Origin: Chrysomallon squamiferum
Lineage: Eukaryota; Mollusca; Gastropoda; Neomphalida; Peltospiridae
Direction of reading: 5' to 3'
Assembly: GCA_012295275.1 (NCBI GenBank)
Contig: CM022673.1
Coordinates: 22,947,581 to 23,011,580, forward strand
DNA length: 64,000 nt
Shown: in pieces, positions 35,637 through 50,401 of the stretch
How positions within the stretch are numbered: the first letter of the stretch is position 1
How the letters are laid out: every line of letters begins with the position of its first letter
Notes under the pieces: generated by a model
What the model saw: the letters and a program-made list of their open reading frames with translations, nothing else
Database searches by the model: none
What the model was told of the DNA's origin: nothing
Made by a program: the position numbers and the translations under genes

Positions 35637-38600
35637 ATGGGTTGCGGTGGAAGTTCCAGGAGAAATTCCAAGAAGTCTGGAAACGAAGCAGCCCACAGGA
35701 AAAAGAAAATCAGCGTTCGCATTGGTAGCGATGTAAAAATTTTGGATTCAACCCCTGTTGTCATTTTTGTATTTGGTAAGTTCATTTCGGCATCGATTAA
35801 TTTATATGCAATTTTTTTCCATTTTGCAAATGAGACTTTAATTTTTAAGCACCAGGCATTTTACAAATCTTTGATGAATGTGAATTAAAGTCCAATCATA
35901 AGAAGCAAACCAGGAAATGTTGCCTAATACTAAGACTGGTATTGTTATGTGGCAGCTGTCTTTGAAATCTAATTTATCTTGGCAGAAACCAGTTGAAGAA
36001 AAATGATTATCAGGAGTAAGAAATAAAGAGGTGGCCAGATTAACACACTGTTCCTTGATAGAGTGGTCTGTTATTTATCAAGAGTTATCACAGAAGATCA
36101 GTTATTCCAACCAACTAATTCACTGAACTAAAATCTTTTGGTATATTTTAAAACTTCATTATCAGGACAAATTAAATTATAAAAGATAACAAGATGTTTA
36201 CTTCCATCACCTCTAAGAGCTTATGCAGCAGTGACTGAATGATTAGTCATTCTTGGAACAAATAAATTCTTTATCCAGCAAAATAACAAAAATGGCAGAA
36301 GAGAATGTTGTTGCTTGTTTTAGATAATGCATGAAAAAAAGGAATCTGTTCCTAAGATACTGAATAGTTATGCTGGCTTTCTTTTCTGACACTTTTGATG
36401 AAAAATACCAAACGTGTATATTTTATGTTTAATAATGTAAAGGCTATGAGACAATGAATAAAACAAAAATTGTGACTGAACACTATCAGAATAATAATAA
36501 CCTTGTTATATTATTATAATGTTTAGGATATTTGAATTCTTAAATGGCATTATGATGGACTCATCAATTATTTTGCAATTTTATAATTTTACCAAAATTC
36601 AAGTTCTAGACTTTAGAACATAGTAAATCATTAAATAAAATACTGGGGAAAAACATTATTGTTTCAGATCTGGTAGTCCGTATCCTTAAAGGAAATCCTT
36701 ATGATCCACAGCTCAGCTAAAATAGTTCTAAGAGAGTTCAAAATACCAAAGCCTAGGTGCTTATAGTCTACTTCACATATATAGTTTATTTTCTTTCTTT
36801 GTGGAAAAACCAACATTTAAAAAATACATTACTAATTTATCCTTTATCATGGCAGATTAAGATTCTTTTTCAAAATGATCTCTCATGTATTCTCCTGGGA
36901 TTAAATGTTAGCCCACACCCGCCAAAAAAACAACAATATAAAAAAGAAGAAAAAAGAAATCCATAATAATACTTAAATTTGCATTTAATTAGCCAGCTAT
37001 TATTTAAAATGTCCACTTCATCTTGTAATCTAATATAAAGATTCTATTCACTGACTTGACAATTAATCAATAATAAAAAAAAGTATTTTGATTGCATGCA
37101 TTTACCTGTTTGTTCCACCTCACTGTCTGTGCATCAACACACCTATCACTGAGATTGATTTTTCTGAATAAAGAGTAGGCAAAAGATTTTTGTTTTTAAT
37201 TATAACAATATCTCTGATCAATTACTGATCTATTCAATAATGCACAGTAGATTTAGTCAATGAATAATTATTTCATTCTGGGAGAACACTGAGCAGTATA
37301 AAATGATGGCAAAGGAGACTAATTTTAACAAAATGATTATAACATAACAGATCCAATCTTAGTGTTGTGTAAATTTGAAATACAATGAAGCATACACAAA
37401 GACGCATATTTTTCATCAGAATAAATTTAACACATGATTTATACAAGAAGGCAATATTGTTTTGAACAAAACTGTATATATTTCAGTTATGTTATGTTTG
37501 GTGTTATTTTTTTTTTAGTATATGCTGGATGGGCAGATACTTTGGTTAATTCAGTAAAATTCACATACTGAGCTCATAAGAAAATATTAAAAGCAAACCA
37601 TTTTATTAATATTAATCTTAACACCACTTTGTAGTTCAGAATTTTGTAGTGTAATAAATGAAATTAAACATTTGGTTTCCTGTGCAGAAAACTCTATGTA
37701 GGTCTGTTTATGAAATTTCGTTTTAACAAAAGTTGAAAAAAAGAAATTATAGTATTTGCATTATTTTTTTTTCTCAATTTATTTGCTTTTAGGTGGACCT
37801 GGTTCAAAGAAAGGAAAACTTATGAGTGATCTAATTGAAGCTTTTGGATTTAAACTAATCAACATTGATCGAACCATGTTGGGAGTGTTAGCAAAGAAAA
37901 TGGAAATTTCAGGTTCCTTGGATTCTGTCACAAAGATTGCTGACCATATTAAAGTAAGCTCAAATACAACTATGCAGATTGATAAGCAACATTTTAAAAA
38001 ATAATAATATTACTGTTATTATTATTATTGTTGTTGTTATTATTACTACTATTATTAATATTATAATTTATTACTATTATTTATTTATTATTTTGTGTCT
38101 GCTGAATATATATGCATATATTTATTTAAAGCAGTTGGTAAATCTGATAAGAAATGGTTTGTAATATAACAGAAGCATTTATCAATATTACTGTTAAAAA
38201 CATTGCCAGCTGCTTGAACTTTATATAAGCTGAATTAATGAGAACAATGTTAGTGTTAAATTCAAGGTTAATGACTGTGCTAATGTTTATATCAGTAGCT
38301 GTATTTTCATGTCTGCTATATCTGACACATACACAGGTTTCTTTTCTTCAAATGATTCCCATTCAGAACAAATTAAAGATTTTGTAAAGTATTATTCATT
38401 AATCAGATTTCTTTGAAAACTTTTGTTATAATAACTAGACTGTATACAATCAATAATGTTAAAAAAAAGAAAGAAAAAAACAATCCCATCATATTCAGCT
38501 AATTATCCCTCTATGGATAGCGTGTGTTATTACCTTATAAATTTGAATCAACAGTGAATGACCATTACTAGTGATAATTAATAACTGTGGTTACTTTGGC

Positions 38601-41600
38601 AGCAGTAATTGTAATCATTAGCAAGTATTAATTATCACTGGTTATTACTAGTACCACTATATGGTGTGCAAGATTGTTAACGAACAAGTGAATAATCAGA
38701 ATGAAGCCATTGCAGTTGATCAGAAAAAAATAAATGTGTCTCTTAAACAATCTAAAGATAAACCATACACAGCTTTAAATTTTAAATATCAATGACGAAA
38801 AATGCATTTATGCATGGTTGCTCTAAAATATTAATAAACATTACTTTAGTTTTTATATTATTAAGATACCCCAAATACAGAAACACATACAAAGGATTTA
38901 GATAAAGGTGATTCTCTGTTTGATGTCATTACACAGTGTTTAATGAGGTCACATAACCTAATTTTAATTCACTGTAAACTTCATTTATCTTCTAATTATA
39001 TTGATATACTTGTCATCATCTTAATATTTGCCAAAACATGAATTTCAAATAACTTTTTAAATTACAATTAAATGATTAATTTTAATCATATTTTTTTATA
39101 TAAATATTCAAAACATCTAGTAAGATTTACTTTAAAAAAAATGTACATCTTTTAACTTCCAAAACTTAAAAATTGAAAGCCTTTTTAAAAAAAAAATGTA
39201 AAAAATGTAAAAATTAAAAAAAAAAATTTCCTTTTTTTAGTTTAGCAAAACATATTATAAAATATCAATCATGCATATTACTTTTCTGGTCTTTCATTTT
39301 AATATATGAAATATAAACACAAAAAATAAATTTTAAAAACAAATTACAAATATTGATTTGTTTTAAAGCTAGTTATTTATTTAACAAACAAAAATTGTAT
39401 TTGTAAATAGTGTCAGTTTATTGCCTGTCAGCTGTAATCAATTTATTTTTATTTTTATTTTCATACATTTAAAAAACAAAAAAACAAAATTTATAAAACC
39501 GTTAACTACCTTGATGCTAAAATTCTTTTCAAAGGAAGACTCAATTGACAACAGATAATAATAAAAGCAGAAGCTTGCATTAACATGTCAGTTAAAAAAA
39601 ATGTTTATCACCGGTTAAATTTAATGTTACTTAACTCTGAAGTACATGTGTGATTAGAAGCAGAAATACAACATCAGACAGCTGAGCTGTAACTGAATGT
39701 TTTAAGTACATTCTTTATTAGCAGTTGATCAGTATTTACGTTTAGCCATTACAGGTAAACATAACACTTGTTTTCTCGTTAAAGTCTGTCATTGGGGTTT
39801 TGTTTAAAATAAAAAGAAGAAAAGAAAAAACATTTTGACACAAAATAAAAAGAAAAAAAGAAAGGAAAAGAGTGGTAGAAGTGAACGATAGTTTATATTA
39901 CAATAAACAAATGTTAAAACTGCACATCTTCTTATAGCTTTAATAAAGTAAACCAGTTTCCTAAAATATACAAATTATTATAAGTAGCTTGTTTAGATAA
40001 ATATAGAATTTCATCCAGACATACTGCATTTAATATAATATTTACTGCAATCATCTCCATAAACACTTATGCAAGGGTCACACTGGGGACAAAGCAGGCT
40101 TACTTTAATTATTATAAATTTTATTGATTTTTATATTAAACACATCACATAAAAACATGAATAATAAGACATGCATATTTTAATGCAAAAATGTAACATT
40201 CAAAATCTTGTTATATCTCTGTTATACAGTTTGACATTCTTATTGAGTTGTTGACAAGATGACAATAGAATGTATGTTCAGACCTATTCTGATACTTATC
40301 ACTGTTTTATTAGTTGCTACAAGGTTATTCAGAGAGGCTTGACTATTGATTATTTTTGGTTACTCATAAATGGTTACAGACAGTGCTCCTGAAACACAGT
40401 GGATGATTGCAGTTAATTCTACAAATTTGTGTTCCTCAAGGTTTTGGCCACAGAATCAACATCCTTTATTAGAAAATTTAGTTTGAGATGTGGAGGGTGA
40501 AAAAAATAAATTAAACTTCATCAACAACATCTGTTCAGTCTTTCTAAAGTTTTTACAAATGAAAATTAAATAATTTGAGGTTCTTAAGATAGGAAACCCA
40601 TTTACAAAATAATAATAAAAAAATAATAAAAGTTTTAAAAAATAATAATAATAATAATAATGAAAAGCAAAGAAAAACAAAAGAGCTGCAAAATTGATAG
40701 TGAAAAGAGAAAAAGAATAAAAATGTAAAAGATTGAAAAAAGAACAAATAGATGAAAAACAATCATAAATTAATTTATGTGAAAATAAAAGTAAATTTAT
40801 GTGATCTGGATTTCATGCATGAATGGGTTTTTTTTGTTTTGTTTAGAAAACATATGGTTGATATATCTAAAAAAAATGGCTATGTAAACAATAAGAAAAT
40901 CTCTGTAGACAATATACAGTTTCTGTAGATCAATATATGATTTCTGTAGATAACATGAATTCTATATGCTGGCTCAAACATTTTCATTAGAGAGCAGATA
41001 TGGTCTCTGTGGAATAGCTGATAAGACATTGACTGATCGGTTAAACAAAGCCCTCAAGATAATTTTGTTAAATGAACAGATTTCAAGGAAAATATATTGA
41101 AGAATTTGTTTGATGTGCAGAAAAATTTCACAACAATTATTTTTTTTAAAAAGTAATAATTTATTTCACTTGACAGAAATTTAAACAAATCAGTGGAAGA
41201 GATTGTGTATTTTTTTTTTTTTTAATTTTTATTTATTACTATTATAATTATTATTATTATTATAATTATTTATTTATTTATTTATTTATTTTATCATTCA
41301 ATTTATTGTATTTAAAGCAAAAAGAATATTAAAAAATTGATCATTTAATAAATTAAAAAGAATATAGGTATTCTTTGTCAACATTAATCTTTATTTTGTA
41401 AAATCAGCTGCACTAGAAATTACTTTATTCAATCCAAAAACAGCTCATATTAATCCTCCATCAGTTATTCATTAAAACTTTATACTTTAATCATGATAGT
41501 TCTTACTGAACAGTTCATAGAAACCATAATCAATTAAACTACCCTCATTTCATAATCAGTATTATCATTTTAGAAGAAGCCAATAATAAATTTAACTTTT

Positions 41601-42627
41601 GTACAAGTAACTTAGATTTTATATCTGCCAAAATGTGAAATATCATTTCTTGTGATAATATTAAGAGCAACACATGCTCATGGCTGTGTTTTTAGTGCAG
41701 TAATTCATGAATATAATCTTTGTAAGTAACAATAACAAGGAAAGGAAATGTTCTCTGTTGACATTAGTGCACACAGTTAATTTGACCTTTGTGTGGAATC
41801 TCACAAATCTATGGATAACTAACAATATTCTGCAGTTGCATATTCTGAAGTACACTTTAACATGAAAGATTAATTGGTTATCTGCAATGATTCATTCCCT
41901 GTAATGTTGGACACATGCTGATTACTGTCAGACATTTGTGCAAGATTAATTTGTTTTCACAGAAAAATTCAACCAGAAATATCTTTGTCACTGTAATTTC
42001 AACATTTGTGGCTGAAGGGTATGTAAATGTAACAAATTATTTGCTTGAAAATGATAATCATCCTAATTATGGTTTAATATCCAAGGATTATTATGATGAA
42101 GTGAATGAATGCTAGTTGTAAAACAGTTGCTAGAGCAAGTAATTATTTATTTCAAAAAGAGCCATTATTAATTATTTTTTAATTCCTGAATTTCATGTTT
42201 CACATTTTAATTGACATAAAAGTCTTTGCAAATGGAATTATAATATAATAAAATTTCCAAAATAATGTTATAAAAATGTTGGATATTGTTTAAAAGCTTT
42301 AACCATATATTTACTAATCTCCAGTTTATTTGGCACAAAGACATTAATTGTCTTAACATGGCACATGCATATATTCAGATTACAAGTCACACATGTAGAA
42401 TATTTTGTAAACAGTTTATAAAATAATGATAAAATGTTTAAATGCATGTCTGATGCATGGAAAAAGTAATTTTGAAATTAATGATTCTGATCTGATTGTT
42501 GTCAAGCTATTAAATGTGGCAGGTAATTTATTTATATTCAAAGTGTAGAATTTGTTGAAAACAGTTTATAAAATAATGTTAAAATGTTTAAATTCAGATC
42601 TGTATGGAAAAAGTCATTTTGAAATTA

Positions 42628-42660
<33 letters not shown>

Positions 42661-43531
42661 TTGTAATAAGATTATATTACCTGATATCACAAAGATGCTT
42701 AAAGATGAAGTCTATTTATATACCCATTGTTAATGTCAGAAATCATACCATTGATCTATTGAATAACTTTAATGAAAAATACGTGTTAGTATCATTTAAA
42801 AAAGAGCATGTCAGCAAACATTAATCTAAAATAGCAGTAGTAAATGTTCTAGATAATACCTTGATATTCACCAATAAAAACTGTCTTCAGAAATCTATTG
42901 ATTAAATGTGTGATGTACGTTAGACATGTTTATTTGTGATATATCAGCAGCTTTATCTTTAACACAGGAATTCCTTCTGATTTATTTTATTATAACAAAT
43001 ATGCAAACAACTATTAAAGAACTACATAACTTGTTTAGTACTAGCCTTGAATAACAGAAACGTATTAGTAGATGTTGCATTTGAAGCTGTTGCAGTAGTA
43101 GTCAAATGGTGGTGATGACATTAATAGGAAATGTCTAAACACTGTATATTGTTACCACTTAGAAACAGTGCTTAATAAGACTTTTTTGTTCATGTCTGTT
43201 ATTAAATGGGCCTGAGAGAGAAGAGGTTATTTTTTTCAAAACAGCTATTACAGACAGACACATAAAAATTACTAATGTCATTTATATTATGACTATCTGC
43301 AATGATGTATAATTTCTAAGTGTAAGTGAACTTGCAGGGTCTCTCTTAGAAAGGTTCATGCAACAGTGGCAAAACTCAGAATGGTCTTTTTTCATAGTTA
43401 TGTAAAAAGAAATTCCGTAATGTTACATTATAATTAATGACAGGGAATAATAAAAAAAAAAAAATACATTTTATATGCTGAAGATTACTGTATAACTTCA
43501 TTTTTCGTTTTTTATTGTTTAAATTAATAGT

Positions 43532-43563
<32 letters not shown>

Positions 43564-45978
43564 GTCAAGAATGATGTTGATAAGGTCACAAAATGAAGAT
43601 AAAATGAATGCCAAAAAAATGCAAGTTATCAGGAAATGTTTGTTTTTTGTGGCAGAAATTATGGCTGCAGACAGTAATTGGGGTTTAGGCTAAATCTTTA
43701 CTCCTTTTGCTTTGTAAATCCAAATATTACTTGTATGATGCATACAGAAAAATCTTAAGTCTGCACATTTCAGTACAAATAATTTTTGGAATGACTGCTA
43801 ATCACCTCATAGGCAATAGACTTCTGTGTGCACATAAGATAAGGATGATTACCAGAATCAATAAATATTCCTTTTTTATAGCCAGAAGTGAGAAGTTGTC
43901 AAATGTATCAAATGTAAGTACTTCAGTTCAAAGAAAACAAATATACAAAGTTTCAGAAACTTTGAATGAAGGGTTTCAGGTCAAAATTCTAAAATATTTT
44001 GTCCATTTTCACAATTTGTTGAGAACTTGTTGTTCTTTATATATCAATATATATCAATATACACATACTGAAACACACACATACATTGGTATCAATTTTT
44101 AATTTTTAGCGTATATAAACATATTAATATATATATAATAACTGATTAAGGAAAAACAAAAACAAAAACAAAAATAATAATAATAATAATAATAATTCAG
44201 TACCACCTTTTAAGTAATATAAATAAATGAAAATATTAAGGAAAAAGAAAATTCTGTATATCCTGCTGACTAAAACTTAAAGACCTGTTTAAAATGTATT
44301 ACCTCAGGGCAGCATTGATATTTGGTGACCTCAGATTATGGATTTTAAATGAAGCCTTAGGTTCCTTAAGCAGTCGTCATGTAAGCAATCAAAAGAAGTT
44401 TTGATTATTCCTTGGATACATACAGAAGCTTGAGGTGAAGATTGTAGAGAAAAAGTAAATGAAAATTTCCAAACTTACATGTCAAAACTAATACAGTTTG
44501 ATATTTTCAGTTATTTATACAAAAGACTTGCATCATATATTCATAGATATTTTGTTTCCTTCATCTAGGAAATAAACAGTTGTATATTATTATTTTCTTT
44601 TATTGACTGAATTATCTGCAATTTACTATTTTATATAATCTCTGATCCTGACACCTGCCATATAATGGAATATTAATGTAGATGAAAAATTGGTAAACAA
44701 GACTATAGAAAACAATACTGTTTATGCCAGTAAATCATAAAATTGATTACTTTTTGTAATAGGGATTACATAAGAAAAACAAAGCCTTTACATATGCAAG
44801 TAAATAAATAACAAAGTGTTGTTTTGTAGAAAAAACAACAACTAAAATATCCTTGGTTTTGCATAGTTTAATAATAAATGCTGGTTCTGAAGATGGATTT
44901 CTATGACTTTTATAACTGATATAATTACACCGATTTGTATTACAATATATAACTCACAAATCAATGATTTCCACTTAATACTCAGATTGTTATACCAAAA
45001 TGGAAATGATGGTTTTTGTTACCATGGTTGCACATATCTGCTTCACTGTGTTTACTTGAAGATAATATGTTTAGCATTTTTATTTTGAAACGTTTAATTT
45101 TCAACTACAGTTCATTACAGATTTTACAGTCAGGTTACTATGTATGAAACGTGGAAAATAAAATATATACAAACATACATACATACATATATACACGTGT
45201 ATGTGTGTGTGGGTGTGTGTATGATTCAGTCAATAAAATAAAGTTATTCATGTATATATTAAAAGTATTCTATTTTATCAGTCAGTTTTCATATTATACC
45301 CTTCAAATTTTATTTAAGTTTTTTAATATAACAATAATCTTAAAACACATATATCAGCCTCATGTGTGAAAAGTGAAATTTGAATGAAAAAGGGATATAA
45401 TTATAAAACAGTGCTTAAAAGCTTAATTAAAAGAAATAAAATAATTTGTTTTTAGATTTATATTTTTTTTTTTTTTTTTTTTTTTAGCTTTTAAAGTAAA
45501 ATTACATGTAGAAAGTCCATTAGTTGGTTTCACCTAATTGCAAAATCTCTAATCAGTTCTCATTAATTAAATGTAACTCATGATCTAGGGATAAAGTACA
45601 TTTTGTCTGAAGAAACAGTTTTCATTTTTAAACATTTGGTAATAGTGATTTTTACACAAAAATTGGGTTAAAACATATAAAGTTACTCTCTTATAAATTC
45701 GTTATAGAAGTTGGAAATTTATTTTTATTTGGTAATGTCCTGTATTAATGCTATATGAATTAAAAAACACATATTTAAAAATATATATTTTTTTATATTT
45801 CTTTAATTTTATTTTGGTATTGCTTGTTTTAGATTGTAACAGAAACCGTTATTATAAGGCATAATTATTAAATAGATTCAGAACCTGATTATTTTTTATT
45901 TGACTTTGTTATACCATAGCAGATGAATTGCACACAACATGCACATACATAAACTATTTCATAGCTACAACCACAGAA

Positions 45979-46017
<39 letters not shown>

Positions 46018-49000
46018 TGTTTGTATGTATGCTTGTTGATAGTATCTGGATGATTATTTATTTATAAATATGTTTGAAATAAAGTATTTTTTCTTTGGAA
46101 TCACTTTGCAGAAAGACATATGGCCTATATTTGTAATGATAAAAAAAACTATCATTACTTCACAATATAATGTATGTTTTCAGAATAAAATTCAGCTATA
46201 ATCAGATAAACAATAGGTTAGGCTTCTTTGTGTATTATTGATATGATGATGCAACAGTTAATAAGATACAACAAAAGCTACAGTGCGGAAGATCATGAAG
46301 GTATATATTAGGAATGGATTCCTGTTTAAACATCTAATTATAGACAGCAGTTATTACAACACCAGTTATTAACTTCTCCATACAGACATAACCAGCTACC
46401 TCAACTTAGTAATTACATGACTGGGCTGGTTTTTTTTTCTGTCCAACTTATTTTCATCTTTACCTATAAAATAACTGGCTTATTTTTTATTTTTTTGTTA
46501 TTAAATCGTTGACTGTATTTACCTGTGATCACTTTCCTGGCCCAATCACTACACTGTTTCTGGTTTTTCAGAGGATCTGTTATTTCTATGGGAAGACACA
46601 CACATAATCTCATGTTGCTAAAGAACGTATACCCCAGCATTTATTTCTTGTTTTGTATCATTAAAAAAGATATTTTAATTATTTATTCAATTATTTGTTA
46701 GTTAATGGAATTAAATAGCTTCCTTAGTTGTAGCATGTGACTGAATAATGCAGAAAAATTAAATTAATGAGGTTAATCTTCACATACTATAAGATAGAGA
46801 GGAGATTTGTCAGTCAAAAATATTTATTTTCTCAAAAAACTGTTTAATTCCTTTTTTTTTTTTTTTTCTTATGTCTTCTTCTACTTATTTTCACACTGGT
46901 ACTGATTTTTGTTTCCTTTTCTCTTTTCTCCAAAATCTGCTATGAAAGTGAACCCATTAAGACCAGCATTTTCTTTTCACTGGAGAAATTCAGTTTGTCA
47001 GGTGAAGTTCAACCAGTAACAAATTACACAGGACATTTAAAGGATGAAAATTCTTCCGGTCTTAAGTAACTAAAAATTATGTGCTGTAAGTTGCTGTTGT
47101 TATTATTTGTTATAACCTAGAATGCACTTAACAAGTTAAGTCAATAAATTCCTTAAGTTAAATAAATTATAATATAAAATGGATTCAAAGAGAACAAAAT
47201 TTGTTTTCTTCTACTGGAATGCTATTTTTGTTTATTTGTTTTATGTTGGAACTAAAATTGCTGCAGTTTTGCATTAAGTGTTATTTTTTACAAATTTTAA
47301 TATTTTTATTTTTAATCTAGAGTGATCTTTATACCATTTTCTAAATTCTAAAACTGAATTGAAAATAAAATATTAATAAATAAGAAATGCTGCCTGGACT
47401 ATTTCAAACAAAATGCCATACTTATTATAATATGCTTAATTAAATTGCATTTGTTGGTTTAAAATACAGTAACTTCATTTTAAGTCTGGTGAAAATAAAA
47501 ATTTATATTTTCTGGTAGATAAAAAAAAATATTTCAAGAAAATAACCATGACATTTAAGATACTTGTGTGGTCTTTCATTGTTATAAAATGTTAATGCAT
47601 ATTAAGAACAGTCATTAAAACTGATTCATAATAATTATTTTAAGTTATTTTATACAGTTAGTTGGTATGCCTGCTATTCATTAAAATGCTGTTGTGTTTC
47701 CAGTGATATGGCAGTTACCTTTTAATGATTTAAGTTCACACATCATCTACATTACATAAACAAGTGACACTATTACAGCAGCAGCAGCAACAATTCTGGT
47801 TTAGAAGCAGTGATGCAGCGTGATAAAAACAACAACTTTCAGTTCATTTTGCTTGGGTGTTGAAGCCTGATAGCATAAAAATATCAACACTTTACATAAA
47901 TGTCAGCTACAGTAAAAGAAAACATCCAGCAAGAAATCCTTTTTTCATCACTTTTCATTATTTTAGAATGTGCAGTGTCAGATGAATAATCTCTTTTTTG
48001 TGAAAAATCCATTGGACAACCAGTAACAGCACGAAAATCAATAGAGGCATAGTTACACATTTCTGATACTTGCTGTGGGCTTTCTCTGACAGCTAACTAA
48101 ATGATTCAAAAAAATAAGTTTATATGTTCAGATCCAGTTATATATACTAATTTATGTAAACCATTCTGTGGTAACTGAAAATAAAGGAGATATAGACAGC
48201 TCTTTTTAATAATAGTCTCTAATCCAGCTTTTATGATAAATTTATTAATTACATGCCTCGAATAAGCTTATTTAGTTTATTATTTATTTTTATTTATATT
48301 TATTATTATTATATTTTTTTTTTTTTTTAAATATATATTTGTTATTGTTGTTTTACTTTGTATTTATTACTATTTGAAATGATAATAGTAATACTGGCCA
48401 AACAATCTATTTTATGATTAAAATAATGAGATTAATCATTAGATTCAGTATTTTTAAACATAATCCAGTTAAAAGGTGTTGGGCTAAAATGCCTGATCCC
48501 TGGAGTCTAATTCCATTCTTACATTCATATAAATTTTTTTAAATCGGGCATTTGGGACTAAAATTCACAACAGTGTGACTTGATTAATGAGTTAATGGGT
48601 TAAACAGACAGTTTGTGTTTGTAATAAAATACATTTTATTAAGCTTTGACTGTATATCAACATCAAACCATACAAGATGTAGCTAAATGGTAGAAAGTAA
48701 ATTTAAGGTGAAGTGGATTGTTGCATCACTCTTTCTAGCTGGACCGATAGAGCTGTTTTTATTTTATTTTTTATTTTTTTCAGCAAGTATGAGTTGCTGA
48801 CATCCTATGTTATAAATTAAAGATCCCTAGCTGCTATTTGGAATGGAAGGCCTCATGATAGTAGCAGTGGGTTTAGGGTTTCTTTTCTTATTATCTGAAT
48901 GTTATAAACCACGTATGTCCAGGTATAAATAAAATGTGTTGGAAATAAATTACATTTCTTTAATAATAATAAAACAGAATATCATAAATGTAATTATTCC

Positions 49001-50368
49001 AGGAGTTCAGTTGAGATCATGTTATTGTTAGTGACACATTGTAACTTCCCGGATCAAGCCTCCTTTATTCTTCCTCTTTATTCTTCCAATCGAAACTCTT
49101 GGGTATGTTATCAGGTTTTCTCTAAAAGGAGAAATGTTGTTGTCATGGACACAAAACCCATCTGGGTTTGCTTCTGATATTGTAGAATGTCAAATTAATG
49201 AGTTCAGGATTAGGAAAATTGTAAACATTACATGTTTTCTTTAGCGTGAATTTTATGCATTTAAATATCACTATATTAAAAATTACGTATGAGGAAATGT
49301 TATTGCCACATTGTTGTAAAGTTTGTTAAAATTGTTAGGGGAGTTAGAGTGGCCATTTCCAAAAATAAGGACATTTTTTAACAGTTTCTGTAATACTTAT
49401 TTTTAAATTAAAATGTTTAATGACGAGTCGAAACATAAAATATGCTTAGAGTTGTTGATTTATCAAATATCAAAGGTTCATAAGAGTTATTTAGTGATTT
49501 TTCAAAAATTTCATTTAGAAAAAATAAAGGCACTGTATGTATTAATTTTATGATACATACATTAAAACAGTAAAAATAAAGAACTGAAAGAAATTAATGT
49601 TAATTTTTACACCTGCTGGAACAAGAGTCCACAAAAAGAAGGACTGGTGGTTGTGACAGAGGACAGAGTTTTCAAAAGCAGTTTATCTGGCCAACCTAAA
49701 GTAATATGATCCACTTGGACTCAGGTCACATATTATATACTGTGTGACATCACTGCAGGAATTAAAGTTTATAAATAATGAAGCTGCAGTGAAATGTATA
49801 ATACTGCAGTGATACATGGAATAGCTAAACATACATGTATTAGATAATGTGATTATTGGAGAACAGGTCATTTTGGTTCATACATTTGTAACCAAATAAA
49901 TTTCAAAATCATGTTTTAGGGAAATGGTTTGAAAATGATACCCAAGACAATGCTAAATTAAAATGATAGTTTATTACGTATGCCTATGTTTTTTGTTAAC
50001 ACTTATTGAACTGAAAATTGGAAGAGTTTGTTGTTTAATTTTATGTTATTATTAAATAAAATCTTATGGAAAACTATTTTAGATAAGAAATATTTACAGT
50101 TTAATTCGAAGAAAAAGCACTTTTAGCTGTATGTTCTGTTTCTAAAAATAACTAATGAATTTCCAATTGCAAACACTATAACATTATGTACCTCCATTAT
50201 AAGCCAGGAAAATGGGTTAATATTCCTAATTTGATTAATCCTATTAACTTTTGACTTGGAAACAAATAGCTAAGTTTTCGCATTTACAAATGTTTAGTGC
50301 CATTAAATTGACTATAATAAATTAGAACTATTTTGTTGTAGTTGTTTTCTTGGGATGTTATTTTTCTT

Positions 50369-50401
<33 letters not shown>

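Noticed and set aside
43707-44102. A 131-codon plus-strand ORF in the large intron
   Set aside because: No recognisable domain or family. It runs into a CACATACA repeat and has the AT-driven composition of its surroundings. It is not supported as a gene.
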